Below, piece after piece: positions 25,735 through 33,442 of a stretch of 64,000 nucleotides of DNA; position 1 is the stretch's first letter, and each line of letters opens with the position of its first letter. The position numbers and the translations under genes are program-made. Origin of the DNA: CALDTK01 sp965215115 (GTDB taxonomy: Bacteria; Bacteroidota; Bacteroidia; Chitinophagales; Saprospiraceae); assembly GCA_965215115.1 (NCBI GenBank), contig OZ244050.1, positions 3,410,001-3,474,000 on the forward strand. Direction: 5' to 3'. Under the pieces are notes generated by a model that saw nothing but the letters and a program-made list of their open reading frames with translations, did not search any database and had not been told where the DNA came from.

Positions 25735-26963
25735 TCACACGATGTTGACAGTTCTTGTCGCGAGGCGTGATATTTCTCCGGCCGCCCAGGCGTCGAGCGC
25801 GTCGCCGACAGGTTTTGGCGAAAGCCGTACGCCCGCCGCTGATAATGCCTCTAATCTTCTGACGGCTTCCGCCAAAACACCCGGCCGATCGATGGCCTCC
25901 TGGGCCACGCAAACGCCCCGCCCCTGCGCGTCTAGGCTCTGCCCGAGCCACTCCTGCTCGGGTTGACCCGGGGTCGGCACGTACACCGCCGCGCGACCCA
26001 GGGCGGCGAGGTCCATGACGGTGGTGTACCCGGGGCGGCAGAGGATGAGGTCGGCTTTCGCCAAAACCCGTCCCACGCCTTCGCCTGTGAGTAAATCCTC
26101 GATTGTCCACCTGGCGGCGTGAAGACTTTCGGTCGTCGCCACGGCGGCGGAGCGCGCGGCCCTCGTACCCCGCACCAGCGTGACGCCGTACTCACCCCGC
26201 CGAGGGCCGCGTCCAGGGCCGCCGGCAAGTTGGATATGAGCGCCCCCTCGAAACTCGTGCGCGTCGGCTCCGGACCGGACAGGAGGCAAACCACCGACGC
26301 GGCCCCCGGTGGCCCGTCCGGCATCGCCCCCGCTCGAGCTTCCGCTACGCTCGGTCGCCCCGAGCCAGGACCCAACCGCGACACCGGACCTACGTAGCGC
26401 ACCGGCACCCCCGACAGGGGCGCACTCATCGGCCCGGCGAGCCGCGGCGGCTCCGCGTAATCCGGCACGAGCACCCCGTCGAAGCGCCGCAGCAGACCGT
26501 GGTTGATGACATCGGCCACGACGCGACTCGGCGCGGGCTTCAGCGGCAGGTGCACTTGGTGCGTGATGATCAGCGAGCGCACGCCCGGCACCCGGCACCC
26601 GAAGCGATTGTCGCTGACGATGAGCCCGAAGCCGTGCCCGCGGTGGAGCCGCGCCACGGCCCGGGCCTCGGCGAGCATCATGGCCGTGAGCGCCGGGGCG
26701 GCCAGGAGCATGTTGAGCGCCATGGAGCGCGTCGGGTAGCGCACGTCCGCTCCCGGGAGCTCGTGGTGGACATCCGCCGGGCGTTCGCGACGCAGCACCG
26801 CGAGGGCATCCCCGTCCGAGGCCCAGTGGACCTCGAGCGTTTCGCCCATTGCCTCGGCGGCACGGATGAGGGCGTCCGCGATCGGGAGGCAGCGCGTCGC
26901 GTGGCCAAGGCCCCAGTTGAGGGGGGTGATGAGGACGCGGAGGGCGCTGCCAGTCTGGTGCAC
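25735..26963 (-). pseudogene. Glycosyltransferase (GT28/MurG-like), frameshifted
   Basis: Two overlapping frames together make one protein. The first (from GTG 26963) has Leu-Asn-Trp-Gly-Leu-Gly-His-Ala-Thr-Arg, typical of UDP-glycosyltransferases of the MurG/GT28 group, and runs well to about position 26220. From about 26205 on, the family-like sequence continues in another frame (Cys-Arg-Pro-Gly-Tyr-Thr-Thr-Val-Met-Asp-Leu, the nucleotide-sugar-binding end) to a stop at 25735. A one-base indel near the GGCGGGG/CCCC run would join them. It could be a real inactivation or a sequencing error. Three motif copies (25812, 25864, 26053) lie in the 3' third. Confidence 0.7.
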
Positions 26964-26967
26964 GGGT

Positions 26968-26975
26968 CAAAGGTA
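26968..26975 (-). promoter_or_regulatory. TACCTTTG box 4 nt before a GTG start
   Basis: On the minus strand TACCTTTG matches the Bacteroidota -7 consensus TAnnTTTG and ends four bases before the GTG of the glycosyltransferase gene. Transcription would start at or within the start codon, giving a leaderless mRNA. Several other genes in the window have the same arrangement. Confidence 0.5.
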
Positions 26976-27007
26976 GGCAGGTGCCCGCGGGCAGGTCCCA
27001 AACCACG

Positions 27008-27040
27008 AAGGCCCCACCGAGCGATGCTCGGTGGGGCCTT
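27008..27040. terminator. Perfect 15-bp hairpin after a lipoprotein gene
   Basis: AAGGCCCCACCGAGC, a GAT loop and the exact complement make a very stable stem 33 bp beyond the stop of the lipoprotein gene and just upstream of the frameshifted glycosyltransferase gene. No clear T-run follows on either strand, so termination may be imperfect or rely on stem strength; it could also protect the mRNA 3' end. Confidence 0.65.
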
Positions 27041-27072
27041 GCGAACGAGCCGGCAACGCCGGGATCGTGGGG

Positions 27073-28026
27073 TTATAAGCTGCGCTTAATGTTGACGCGG
27101 TAGAACTGTTGAGCGGGTATGGCCCCTTCGTTGATGTCCTGGAAGTGGACCAGGTAGTAGCGCGTCGACCCGTTGGCCAGCTTACGCGTCACCACGAGGA
27201 GGTCGTCTTTCTTCAGCGGAGGACTCAGGTCGTTTTCGTTCTTGTTCTCGTCGAAAAGCTTGAGCAGTGCCTCGAGAGATTTGACATCGTTGAAGCGCTC
27301 TTTGTTCTTATTCTCGCTCGTGGCGGGGATGTGACGCAGGACAGCGCCATTCTCAGCGCGGACTTGCTTGAGCCACGTCGTTGCGCCACCCTGGTCCTGC
27401 AGTTCGCTGATCGTATCGGCCGAAGACGACACCGACTTACCGAAATCGAGGTCGATCGCGCCGTTGACGCCGGCTGGGGTGCTCCGGTTAAAGAACACTA
27501 CTTCCGTGAAGCCTTTCTCGTCGAAGAGGGGCGTCGGGCGCTTCTCGCTCACGAGGACAGCCGTCACGGAGGCTTCGAGGTCGAAGGTGTCACGGACGGT
27601 GATGACGTAGGTAGCGCTGTCGCTGAAGTCCGGCGCCTTGAGGCGCAGGCGCTTCGTGAAACCGCCTTTCTCCGAGCCGGTGATCAGGACGCGGTTAGAA
27701 GTCAGCGGCAGGGTATTCATGCCGTCTTGCAGCTCGACATCTGTCGTGCCCGCACCGACTTCTTGCCCGTTGCGCGTCACGCTGAGGATACGCAGGTTCG
27801 CGTCCGGGTCACTCGCTACGAGGGCAACTTCGAAAAAGGTGTTGCGTGGTAGGTTGGCGGCGCGTCCGCTGAAGTCCGACATGTCGGTCTGGTTCTTCAG
27901 GCTGAGCGTCGGGGCACGGTTGGTAGCCCGTAAGTCGACGGGGGTGTCGTCGGGGTCACAGCTCGTGAGCGTCACCGCCGTGGCCGCCATCGCGACGAAG
28001 GCCAAGTTCTTGATCGAAAATTTCAT
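27073..28026 (-). CDS. Hypothetical lipoprotein with Ig/cadherin-like beta domains
   Basis: The 317-residue protein has a lipoprotein signal (hydrophobic residues 9-22, Thr-Ser-Cys at about 23) and then Asp-Pro-Asp-Asp-Thr. The remainder is beta-rich with Ala-Ser-Asp-Pro-Asp-Ala-Asn and Pro-Asp-Phe-Ser-Asp-Ser-Ala-Thr-Tyr-Val-Ile-Thr-Val, like repeats in extracellular Ig-like or cadherin-like domains. It is probably anchored in the outer membrane. No enzyme motif is visible. It is a single-gene unit ending at the strong hairpin at 27008-27040. Confidence 0.75.
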   Translation of the reverse strand: MKFSIKNLAFVAMAATAVTLTSCDPDDTPVDLRATNRAPTLSLKNQTDMSDFSGRAANLPRNTFFEVALVASDPDANLRILSVTRNGQEVGAGTTDVELQDGMNTLPLTSNRVLITGSEKGGFTKRLRLKAPDFSDSATYVITVRDTFDLEASVTAVLVSEKRPTPLFDEKGFTEVVFFNRSTPAGVNGAIDLDFGKSVSSSADTISELQDQGGATTWLKQVRAENGAVLRHIPATSENKNKERFNDVKSLEALLKLFDENKNENDLSPPLKKDDLLVVTRKLANGSTRYYLVHFQDINEGAIPAQQFYRVNIKRSL

Positions 28027-28176
28027 ACTAGGTCGTTTGGGTTTTGGAGTGTAGGTCTAGTGAGGCGCCGACACTCGTCGCGGCCGAGGAATCCCAGCCG
28101 CGCGTCGGCACGGCGGGAGTAACGAGACATGCCGCTGGCATGTTGGCCCGCCGCCACACATTTACCAAAACATTAA

Positions 28177-28722
28177 TCAGTGCCCCGGGTGACGCGCGCG
28201 GTACCCGCGGTAGTACCGGATACCCGCGCCGAGCAGCAGCACGAACGCGACCACGATCCCGAACGCCGTCGCCGCGCCGAGGCCGGAGCGCAAGACCGCC
28301 AGCAGCACGATGAGCAGCAAGAACACCGTCGGCACCTCGTTGAGCATCCGCAGGCGCTCCGGCCGCACGGCGCGCGTCCCGCCCTCGATGCCGGTGACGT
28401 AGGTTTTGGCGAAAGCCTGAAAAGCGATCAGCCCCACGATGAGCCCGAGCTTGACCTGTAGCCAACCCTCTTGTAAGTAGTACGGATTGAGCACCAGCAT
28501 CCCGACGCCGCCAATGAGCGTGACGACGAGGCCCGGACGCACGATGATCTGGTAGACGCGCCGCTCCATGCGCGTGAACTGCTCGAAGAGGATCGCCCGC
28601 GCCGGCTCCTGGCGGTCGAGCGACTCGGCCAGGTACACGAAGACGCGCAGCCAGTAGAACAGTCCCGCGAACCAACTCACGAAGCCCACGATGTGAAAGG
28701 CCTTGAAGTACAGCAGCGCCAT
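28177..28722 (-). CDS. hemJ: HemJ-type protoporphyrinogen IX oxidase (CopD/UPF0093 family)
   Basis: The 181-residue membrane protein has about five helices. The N-terminal segment Phe-His-Ile-Val-Gly-Phe-Val-Ser-Trp-Phe-Ala-Gly-Leu-Phe-Tyr is the HemJ signature with its conserved histidine, followed by Arg-Val-Phe-Val-Tyr. HemJ oxidises protoporphyrinogen IX in heme synthesis in bacteria that lack HemG or HemY. A commonest-form mini-hairpin (28403-28417) encodes Ala-Phe-Ala-Lys-Thr at the end of the third helix, where other HemJ proteins usually have Tyr-His-type residues; whether activity is retained should be examined. A TACTTCGC box lies 6 nt before the ATG. Confidence 0.85.
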   Translation of the reverse strand: MALLYFKAFHIVGFVSWFAGLFYWLRVFVYLAESLDRQEPARAILFEQFTRMERRVYQIIVRPGLVVTLIGGVGMLVLNPYYLQEGWLQVKLGLIVGLIAFQAFAKTYVTGIEGGTRAVRPERLRMLNEVPTVFLLLIVLLAVLRSGLGAATAFGIVVAFVLLLGAGIRYYRGYRARHPGH

Positions 28723-28795
28723 CGGTCGGCGAAGTAAACACTGGCCCCGCCGGGAGTTGTTAGCCTAGCGTAAGCGCTCGCGAAGGGCTCAGCAC

Positions 28796-29761
28796 ATGGA
28801 GTACATCGATTATTACAAGGTCTTGGGCGTCGACAAGTCCGCCGACGACAAGGCCATCAAGAAGGCCTACCGCAAGCTGGCGCGCGAGTACCACCCCGAC
28901 GTCAACCCCGGCGACGCGGGCGCGGAGGCGAAGTTCAAGGAAATCAGCGAGGCCAACGAGGTGCTGTCCGATCCGGACAAGCGCGCCAAGTACGACCGCT
29001 ACTCCGCGACCTACGGCAAGGACTGGGAGCAGGCCGAGGCCTACGAGGAGGCCCGGCGGCAGGCCGGGGCCCGTGGGCGCGGCGGCACTGGCTCGGACCC
29101 GTTCGCCCAGTACGGCGGCAATCCCTTCGGCGAGGGCCGCACCTACACCTATAATAGTGGCGGAGACGCGGGCGACTTCTCCGACCTCTTCAACGAGATG
29201 TTCGGCGAGCAGGGCGCCTTCAACGGCTACAAGCGCGGCGGCGGACAGCGTTTCTCGGGGGCGGACGTGCGCGCGACCCTACAGCTCCCCCTCACGGAGG
29301 TCCTCGAAGACCGCAAGCAGGTCGTCACCGTCGGCGATCGCAAGATTCGCCTCACGATCCCCGCCGGGGTGGCCGACGGCCAGACGATCCGCATCGGTGG
29401 CCAGGGCAGTGAGCAGCCCGGTGGCCAGCGCGGCGACCTCTACATCACCTTCCGGATCATCAACCCCGCCGGCGTCGAGCGCGAGGGCGACGACCTCTAC
29501 GTCGCCGTCGAGGCAGATATGTACACCGCCCTCCTCGGCGGCAAGGTCGACATCGACGCCCCCACCGGCGCCCTGCGCATCACCCTCCCCGCCGGTACCC
29601 AGCCCGGCGCCAAGATCCGCCTCAAAGGCAAGGGCATGCCCCGCTACAAGGCCAAGGGCCACGGCGACCTCTACGCCGTCGTCTCCGTCACGCTTCCGCA
29701 AAACCTTTCCGACGCGGAGCGCGAACACCTCACCAAAGCCGCCGCCACCCACCGAGCCTAA
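28796..29761 (+). CDS. cbpA: DnaJ-class co-chaperone, CbpA type
   Basis: The 321-residue protein begins with a J domain (His-Pro-Asp at 33-35), then a Gly/Arg/Phe-rich region (about 85-145) and two DnaJ C-terminal substrate-binding domains. The zinc-finger of classical DnaJ is absent, which together with the downstream CbpM gene makes it CbpA-like. It stimulates DnaK. The 2-bp-stem motif at 29692-29704 lies near the 3' end. Downstream, a 7-bp tandem repeat fills the gap to cbpM. Confidence 0.88.
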   Translation: MEYIDYYKVLGVDKSADDKAIKKAYRKLAREYHPDVNPGDAGAEAKFKEISEANEVLSDPDKRAKYDRYSATYGKDWEQAEAYEEARRQAGARGRGGTGSDPFAQYGGNPFGEGRTYTYNSGGDAGDFSDLFNEMFGEQGAFNGYKRGGGQRFSGADVRATLQLPLTEVLEDRKQVVTVGDRKIRLTIPAGVADGQTIRIGGQGSEQPGGQRGDLYITFRIINPAGVEREGDDLYVAVEADMYTALLGGKVDIDAPTGALRITLPAGTQPGAKIRLKGKGMPRYKAKGHGDLYAVVSVTLPQNLSDAEREHLTKAAATHRA

Positions 29762-29763
29762 AG

Positions 29764-29812
29764 CCCGCACCCCGCACCCCGCACCCCGCACCCCGCACCC
29801 CGCACCCCGCAC
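29764..29812. repeat. Seven tandem copies of CCCGCAC
   Basis: Exactly seven copies of CCCGCAC fill the space between the cbpA stop codon (29759-29761) and the cbpM start (29815). The repeat occupies the whole leader of cbpM, so copy-number change by slippage would alter cbpA-cbpM spacing and translation. Confidence 0.9.
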
Positions 29813-29814
29813 CC

Positions 29815-30090
29815 ATGACCTACCTCCTCATCGACCAAACCCTCCTCGGCGAGCCCGTCGAGCCCGCCCGCCTCCGGCCCCTCCTCGAGCTCGAGATCGT
29901 CGCCTACCGCCAGGAGCCCACCGGCGCCTACGCCGTCGCCGAGGAGCACTGCGAAGACCTCCGCACCATGCTCCGCCTCACCTACGACCTAGACATCAAC
30001 CCCGCCGGCGTCGAGACCATCATGTACATGCGCAGAAGACTCGATCACCTCCAGCGCGAAGTGCAGCGCCTGCAGGGCCTCCTGGCTTAG
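29815..30090 (+). CDS. cbpM: Chaperone modulator CbpM family protein
   Basis: The 91-residue protein has a MerR-like winged helix-turn-helix start (Leu-Leu-Glu-Leu-Glu-Ile-Val-Ala-Tyr-Arg-Gln) and a C-terminal helix (Val-Glu-Thr-Ile-Met-Tyr-Met-Arg-Arg-Arg-Leu) that resembles CbpM, which binds the J domain of CbpA and inhibits it. Pairing with cbpA supports the call. There is no recognisable ribosome-binding site; the upstream 49 bp are a tandem repeat. Confidence 0.8.
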   Translation: MTYLLIDQTLLGEPVEPARLRPLLELEIVAYRQEPTGAYAVAEEHCEDLRTMLRLTYDLDINPAGVETIMYMRRRLDHLQREVQRLQGLLA

Positions 30091-30161
30091 CCAAGCCACT
30101 CCTGCCCCCGCTTACGGCCCCGCCGCCCAAGCGCAGCCGGTGCAAGAGCACGTTAGAGAGC

Positions 30162-30256
30162 GGCGCTAGGGCGGTCGTTGGACGAGCGGGCCCACGTCAG
30201 CCTCAAGAAAAGTCCGCTCACCTCAGGGCCCGCTGGTTCAACGGGCCCCTAGCGCC
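30162..30256. repeat. Paired intergenic element, copy B
   Basis: This second copy of the paired element lies again between convergent genes (cbpM and the channel gene). Outer arms are GGCGCTAGGGC and GGGCCCCTAGCGCC; inner arms are GTTGGACGAGCGGGC and GCCCGCTGGTTCAAC. Compared with copy A, several substitutions keep pairing (A-T for G-C in the inner arm; C for T against G in the GTTCAAC end). AAAGTCC is conserved in the central part, while the remaining loop sequence and length differ. The flanks are unrelated. Confidence 0.7.
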
Positions 30257-30320
30257 GCCACGGCCCCCCGAGCCCAACTAGGCCAATACCCGCCCACGTA
30301 CACCTCAGGCCGCCCGCTCT

Positions 30321-31355
30321 CTACTCCTCCCCCAACAACTCCTCCAGCCTCGCCAGCTGCTGCCGGTCCCCGAGCGCGATCATACTCGTGCCCCCCTTCA
30401 GGGTCCGCGCCGAGTCCGGATTCACCTCGTAGTGCCCATCCGCATACCGCAGCGCCACCACGTTGATCCCGGTCTTGCGCCGCAGGTCCATCTCCCGCAA
30501 GGACGACTCCCGCATCTTCACCGGGAGTCGCTCCTGCGAGATCTCCTCGAAGCCGACATCCGCCGCCGGCCCGCCCGCCAGCGTCGTAAAAAACTCCACG
30601 GCCGTCGGCTTGCGCACCAGCGTCGACATGAAGAAGCCCCCGATCTGCTCCGGCTGTACCACGTGGTCGGCCCCCACCTTCATCATCTTCGAGCGCGACT
30701 CCGGATTGTAGGTCCGCGCGATGATCACGAGTTTTGGCGAAAGCTGCCTCGCCGTCAACACCGCGAAGGCATTGTCGCTGTCGTTGCCGAGCGTCACGAT
30801 CATCGCCTTCGCCCGCGCCGCGCCCGCGCGCTCGAGCCCCTCATCGGTCGTGGCGTCGGCCTGGACGTACAGCAGCTCCGGGTGCGCCGTCGCGATGAGG
30901 TCGATGCGCTCCTCGTCGCGCTCCACGAGGACCACGGTCTCCTCGGTGATCGTGAGCTGCTCCACGATCTCGCGGCCGTAGCGCCCGGCCCCACACACGA
31001 TCACGTGGCCAGAGGTGGTGTCGATCTCCTTGTGCATAATGCGTTTGCGAAGTTGCGCCACGATCCCGCCCTCGGCCAGGCGCTGCGTGAGTTGCGAGAT
31101 GAAGAGCGCCGTGATGGCCAAATTGGCGATGACGAAAAAAGACGTGAACAGCCGCCCCGACGAGGACAGCGGCCGCACCTCCCCGAAGCCCACCGTACTG
31201 ATCGTGATCACCGACATGTACAGCGACTCCCCGAGGTCGAAGCCCTCGATCAGCATGTAGCTCACCGTCCCGACCGTCAGACTGGTCGCGAACAGCACCG
31301 CGCAGGCCCGCAGCGAGATCAGCTTGGTGTTGTGGGTGAGCTTGAGCCCGAACAT
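30321..31355 (-). CDS. Two-helix potassium channel with TrkA-N (RCK) domain
   Basis: The 344-residue protein has two membrane helices flanking a pore loop with selectivity filter Thr-Val-Gly-Phe-Gly (54-58). A Rossmann-type TrkA-N domain follows (Gly-Ala-Gly-Arg-Tyr-Gly near residue 120) and then a TrkA-C-like domain (about 260-340). This is the MthK/Kch-like architecture: a ligand-gated inner-membrane K+ channel. The start ATG is supported by the helix position and by an upstream TACCTTCG box. A motif copy lies at 30731-30745 in the RCK domain. Confidence 0.88.
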   Translation of the reverse strand: MFGLKLTHNTKLISLRACAVLFATSLTVGTVSYMLIEGFDLGESLYMSVITISTVGFGEVRPLSSSGRLFTSFFVIANLAITALFISQLTQRLAEGGIVAQLRKRIMHKEIDTTSGHVIVCGAGRYGREIVEQLTITEETVVLVERDEERIDLIATAHPELLYVQADATTDEGLERAGAARAKAMIVTLGNDSDNAFAVLTARQLSPKLVIIARTYNPESRSKMMKVGADHVVQPEQIGGFFMSTLVRKPTAVEFFTTLAGGPAADVGFEEISQERLPVKMRESSLREMDLRRKTGINVVALRYADGHYEVNPDSARTLKGGTSMIALGDRQQLARLEELLGEE

Positions 31356-31381
31356 GGCAGGGGGTAGGTGGGCCGAAGGTA

Positions 31382-31396
31382 GGCTTTCGCCAAAAC
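31382..31396 (-). repeat. Mini-hairpin motif, commonest form (intergenic)
   Basis: The exact 15-mer, minus orientation, lies in the 51-bp gap between the gmk stop and the channel start, 11 bp from the gmk stop and beside the TACCTTCG box of the channel gene. Confidence 0.85.
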
Positions 31397-31406
31397 GCGC
31401 GACGCC

Positions 31407-32012
31407 CTATGCGGCGAGCCACTCCAGGGCCACGGCGACCACCTCCGCCTTCGCGACCCCGAGGTCGTCGTTGACGATCACGCGGTCGAAACGCTCGCGG
31501 TAGCTCAGCTCCTCGGCGGCCCGCGCGATGCGCTTGCGGAGGGACACCTCGTCCTCGGTCCCGCGTCCGCGCAAACGATCGAACAGCACCTCCGGACTCG
31601 GGGGCGCCACGAAGATCACCTGCGCCGCCGCCCCGAGGCGCTCCTTGAGGTGCATGGCCCCCTTCACTTCCACGTCGAAGACAACCGTCTTGCCCAACCC
31701 CCACAGCCGCTCTACCTCCGAGCGAAGCGTCCCGTAAAACTGCTGCGCGTACACCTCCTCGTACTCCAGGAAATCACCGGCCTCCACGCGGCTCGCGAAC
31801 TCCTCCCGCGTCAGGAAGTAGTAGTCCCGTCCGTCTTCCTCGTGCGCGCGCGGCGCCCGCGTCGTGGCCGACACACTGAAGGCCAGTCGGTCGGGTAGGG
31901 TAGCGAGGAGGTGGCGCACGAGGGTCGTCTTCCCGGCGCCGCTCGGGGCGGTGAGGACGAGGACTTTGCGGCGGGGGGCTTGACTCACGGCGGGGCTTAC
32001 GGTTCGTGGCAT
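31407..32012 (-). CDS. gmk: Guanylate kinase
   Basis: The 201-residue enzyme converts GMP to GDP with ATP. The P-loop Ala-Pro-Ser-Gly-Ala-Gly-Lys-Thr-Thr is at 22-30, followed by Ser-Val-Ser-Ala-Thr-Thr-Arg and Gly-Arg-Asp-Tyr-Tyr-Phe, the GMP-binding segments of the family. Length is normal. It follows yicC with a 3-bp gap; a yicC-gmk pair is common across bacteria and supports both calls. Confidence 0.95.
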   Translation of the reverse strand: MPRTVSPAVSQAPRRKVLVLTAPSGAGKTTLVRHLLATLPDRLAFSVSATTRAPRAHEEDGRDYYFLTREEFASRVEAGDFLEYEEVYAQQFYGTLRSEVERLWGLGKTVVFDVEVKGAMHLKERLGAAAQVIFVAPPSPEVLFDRLRGRGTEDEVSLRKRIARAAEELSYRERFDRVIVNDDLGVAKAEVVAVALEWLAA

Positions 32013-32015
32013 TCG

Positions 32016-32882
32016 TTACAGCGCGTTGGCCAACTGCTCTTTGACCTTCTCGAGCTCGTCCTTCATCCCCACCACGACGCGTTGGATCTTCGACGAGTAC
32101 GCCTTCGCGCCGAGGGTGTTGATCTCGCGACCCATCTCCTGCGCGATGAACGACAGCCGGCGCCCCTTCTCGAGTTCGCCGTCGGCGAGGCTCTCGGCGA
32201 AGAAGGCGCAGTGCTGGCGCAGGCGGGCCTTCTCCTCGGAGATGTCCATCTTCTCTAGGTAGTAGAGCACCTCCTGCTCGAGGCGGTTGCGGTCCACGGC
32301 ACTGCCGCTCAACTTCTCGTCGATCAGGCGGGTGAGGCGCTCGCGCATCTCCTCCTGCCGCAGGGTCTCGAAGGTTTCGAGGTCGGGGATGGCCGACGCG
32401 ATCGTCCCCACGCGGGCGGCGATGTCGTCGGCGAGCGCCTGTCCTTCGTTTTGGCGAAAGCCGACAAAGGCCGCGAGCGCTTCCGCGAAAACCTCGTGCA
32501 GCAGGTCAACCTCCGCCGCATCGGCTGCTTCTTCGCTCACGCCGACGAGGTTCGGCAAACGCAGCACGGCCGTGGCCAGCGCCACGGGGTCGTCGGCGAA
32601 AGCCGGCTCCACGCGCAGGAGTTGTGTCTTCAGCTCCCGGTACAGCGCGGCGTTGATGCCGGCCTCGACGGCCACCCCGCTCGCCGCGCGCCGCTCGACC
32701 ACCGCGTCGACCTTGCCCCGCAGACTCGCCTGCTGCAAGGCCTGCCGCAACTCGGCTTCCTCGTCGCGGTAGGCGGTCGGGAGCTTGACCCGGGCGTCGG
32801 CCTGGCGGGCGTTGACCGCCCTGATCTCGACGGTGATCGCGAAACGATCGTTGTGCGTGGTGGCGCGACCGAAGCCGGTCAT
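32016..32882 (-). CDS. yicC: YicC family endoribonuclease
   Basis: The 288-residue protein starts at ATG 32882 (Met-Thr-Gly-Phe-Gly-Arg-Ala), the invariant YicC N-terminus; the longer frame upstream is not needed. The C-terminal DUF1732 region contains Arg-Leu-Ser-Phe-Ile-Ala-Gln-Glu-Met-Gly-Arg-Glu. YicC proteins are RNA-degrading enzymes linked to small-RNA decay. Two mini-hairpins lie in its variable middle: the commonest form at 32448 and a CGC/GCG stem with GGAA loop at 32478, in opposite orientations. It pairs with gmk. Confidence 0.9.
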   Translation of the reverse strand: MTGFGRATTHNDRFAITVEIRAVNARQADARVKLPTAYRDEEAELRQALQQASLRGKVDAVVERRAASGVAVEAGINAALYRELKTQLLRVEPAFADDPVALATAVLRLPNLVGVSEEAADAAEVDLLHEVFAEALAAFVGFRQNEGQALADDIAARVGTIASAIPDLETFETLRQEEMRERLTRLIDEKLSGSAVDRNRLEQEVLYYLEKMDISEEKARLRQHCAFFAESLADGELEKGRRLSFIAQEMGREINTLGAKAYSSKIQRVVVGMKDELEKVKEQLANAL

Positions 32883-33013
32883 GGATTGTAGCAAGGAAGC
32901 GGGGGCTGTTTCGTGGAAAGGGCGCAAGATAGGCCGGTCACGCCCCGGTGCCACCCCCGCCGAAGCCTTGACGCAGCTCGACACGGGCTGTGTCACAAAT
33001 TCACATATCATAC

Positions 33014-33043
33014 TTGCACACGCCGTCTTTTTGCCGACATTTG
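33014..33043 (+). promoter_or_regulatory. Candidate Bacteroidota-type promoter for the HU gene
   Basis: TTG at 33014-33016 and GACATTTG at 33036-33043 are 19 bp apart, fitting the -33 TTG / -7 TAnnTTTG promoter type with one mismatch. Transcription would start near 33050, leaving a ~50-nt leader before the ATG at 33100. Confidence 0.45.
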
Positions 33044-33099
33044 CCCGTCCGAGAATTTGGGTAGGCTCTCCTTACCCGCTCAAAGACAAATACTTAGCC

Positions 33100-33420
33100 A
33101 TGCGCAAAGCAGATCTCGTAGCCGCCATCTCCGACAAGACCGGCGTCGCCAAAGTCGACGTCCTCGTCAGCCTCGAGGAGTTCTTCAAGGAGGTCAAGGC
33201 CTCGCTGGCCGGCGGCGAGAACGTCTACGTCCGCGGCTTCGGGAGCTTCGTCATCAAGCGCCGCGCCGAGAAGGTCGGCCGCCACATCAAGCGCAACGAG
33301 GCCATCGTCATCCCAGAGCACTACATCCCGTCCTTCAAGCCCGCCAAGACCTTCATCGACGAGGTCAAGGCCCAGGTCAACTCCCTCCCGAAGGACGACT
33401 CCACCCGCGAGTCGAATTAA
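33100..33420 (+). CDS. hup: HU/IHF family DNA-binding protein
   Basis: The 106-residue protein has the HU fold: Met-Arg-Lys-Ala-Asp-Leu-Val start, Val-Arg-Gly-Phe-Gly-Ser-Phe turn and the basic arm Lys-Arg-Asn-Glu-Ala with a Pro-Glu-His-Tyr-Ile-Pro tip, followed by Phe-Lys-Pro-Ala-Lys. It bends and compacts DNA. The start at 33100 gives the family length; a longer upstream frame is spurious. It heads a run with a TPR protein, a tiny basic protein and rng, an order seen in Bacteroidota. Confidence 0.92.
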   Translation: MRKADLVAAISDKTGVAKVDVLVSLEEFFKEVKASLAGGENVYVRGFGSFVIKRRAEKVGRHIKRNEAIVIPEHYIPSFKPAKTFIDEVKAQVNSLPKDDSTRESN

Positions 33421-33422
33421 CG

Positions 33423-33437
33423 GGCTTTCGCCAAAAC
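33423..33437 (-). repeat. Mini-hairpin motif, commonest form (intergenic)
   Basis: The exact 15-mer fills most of the 22-bp gap between the HU stop and the next ATG at 33443, so it is part of the mRNA leader of the TPR gene. Confidence 0.85.
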
Positions 33438-33442
33438 ACCCT

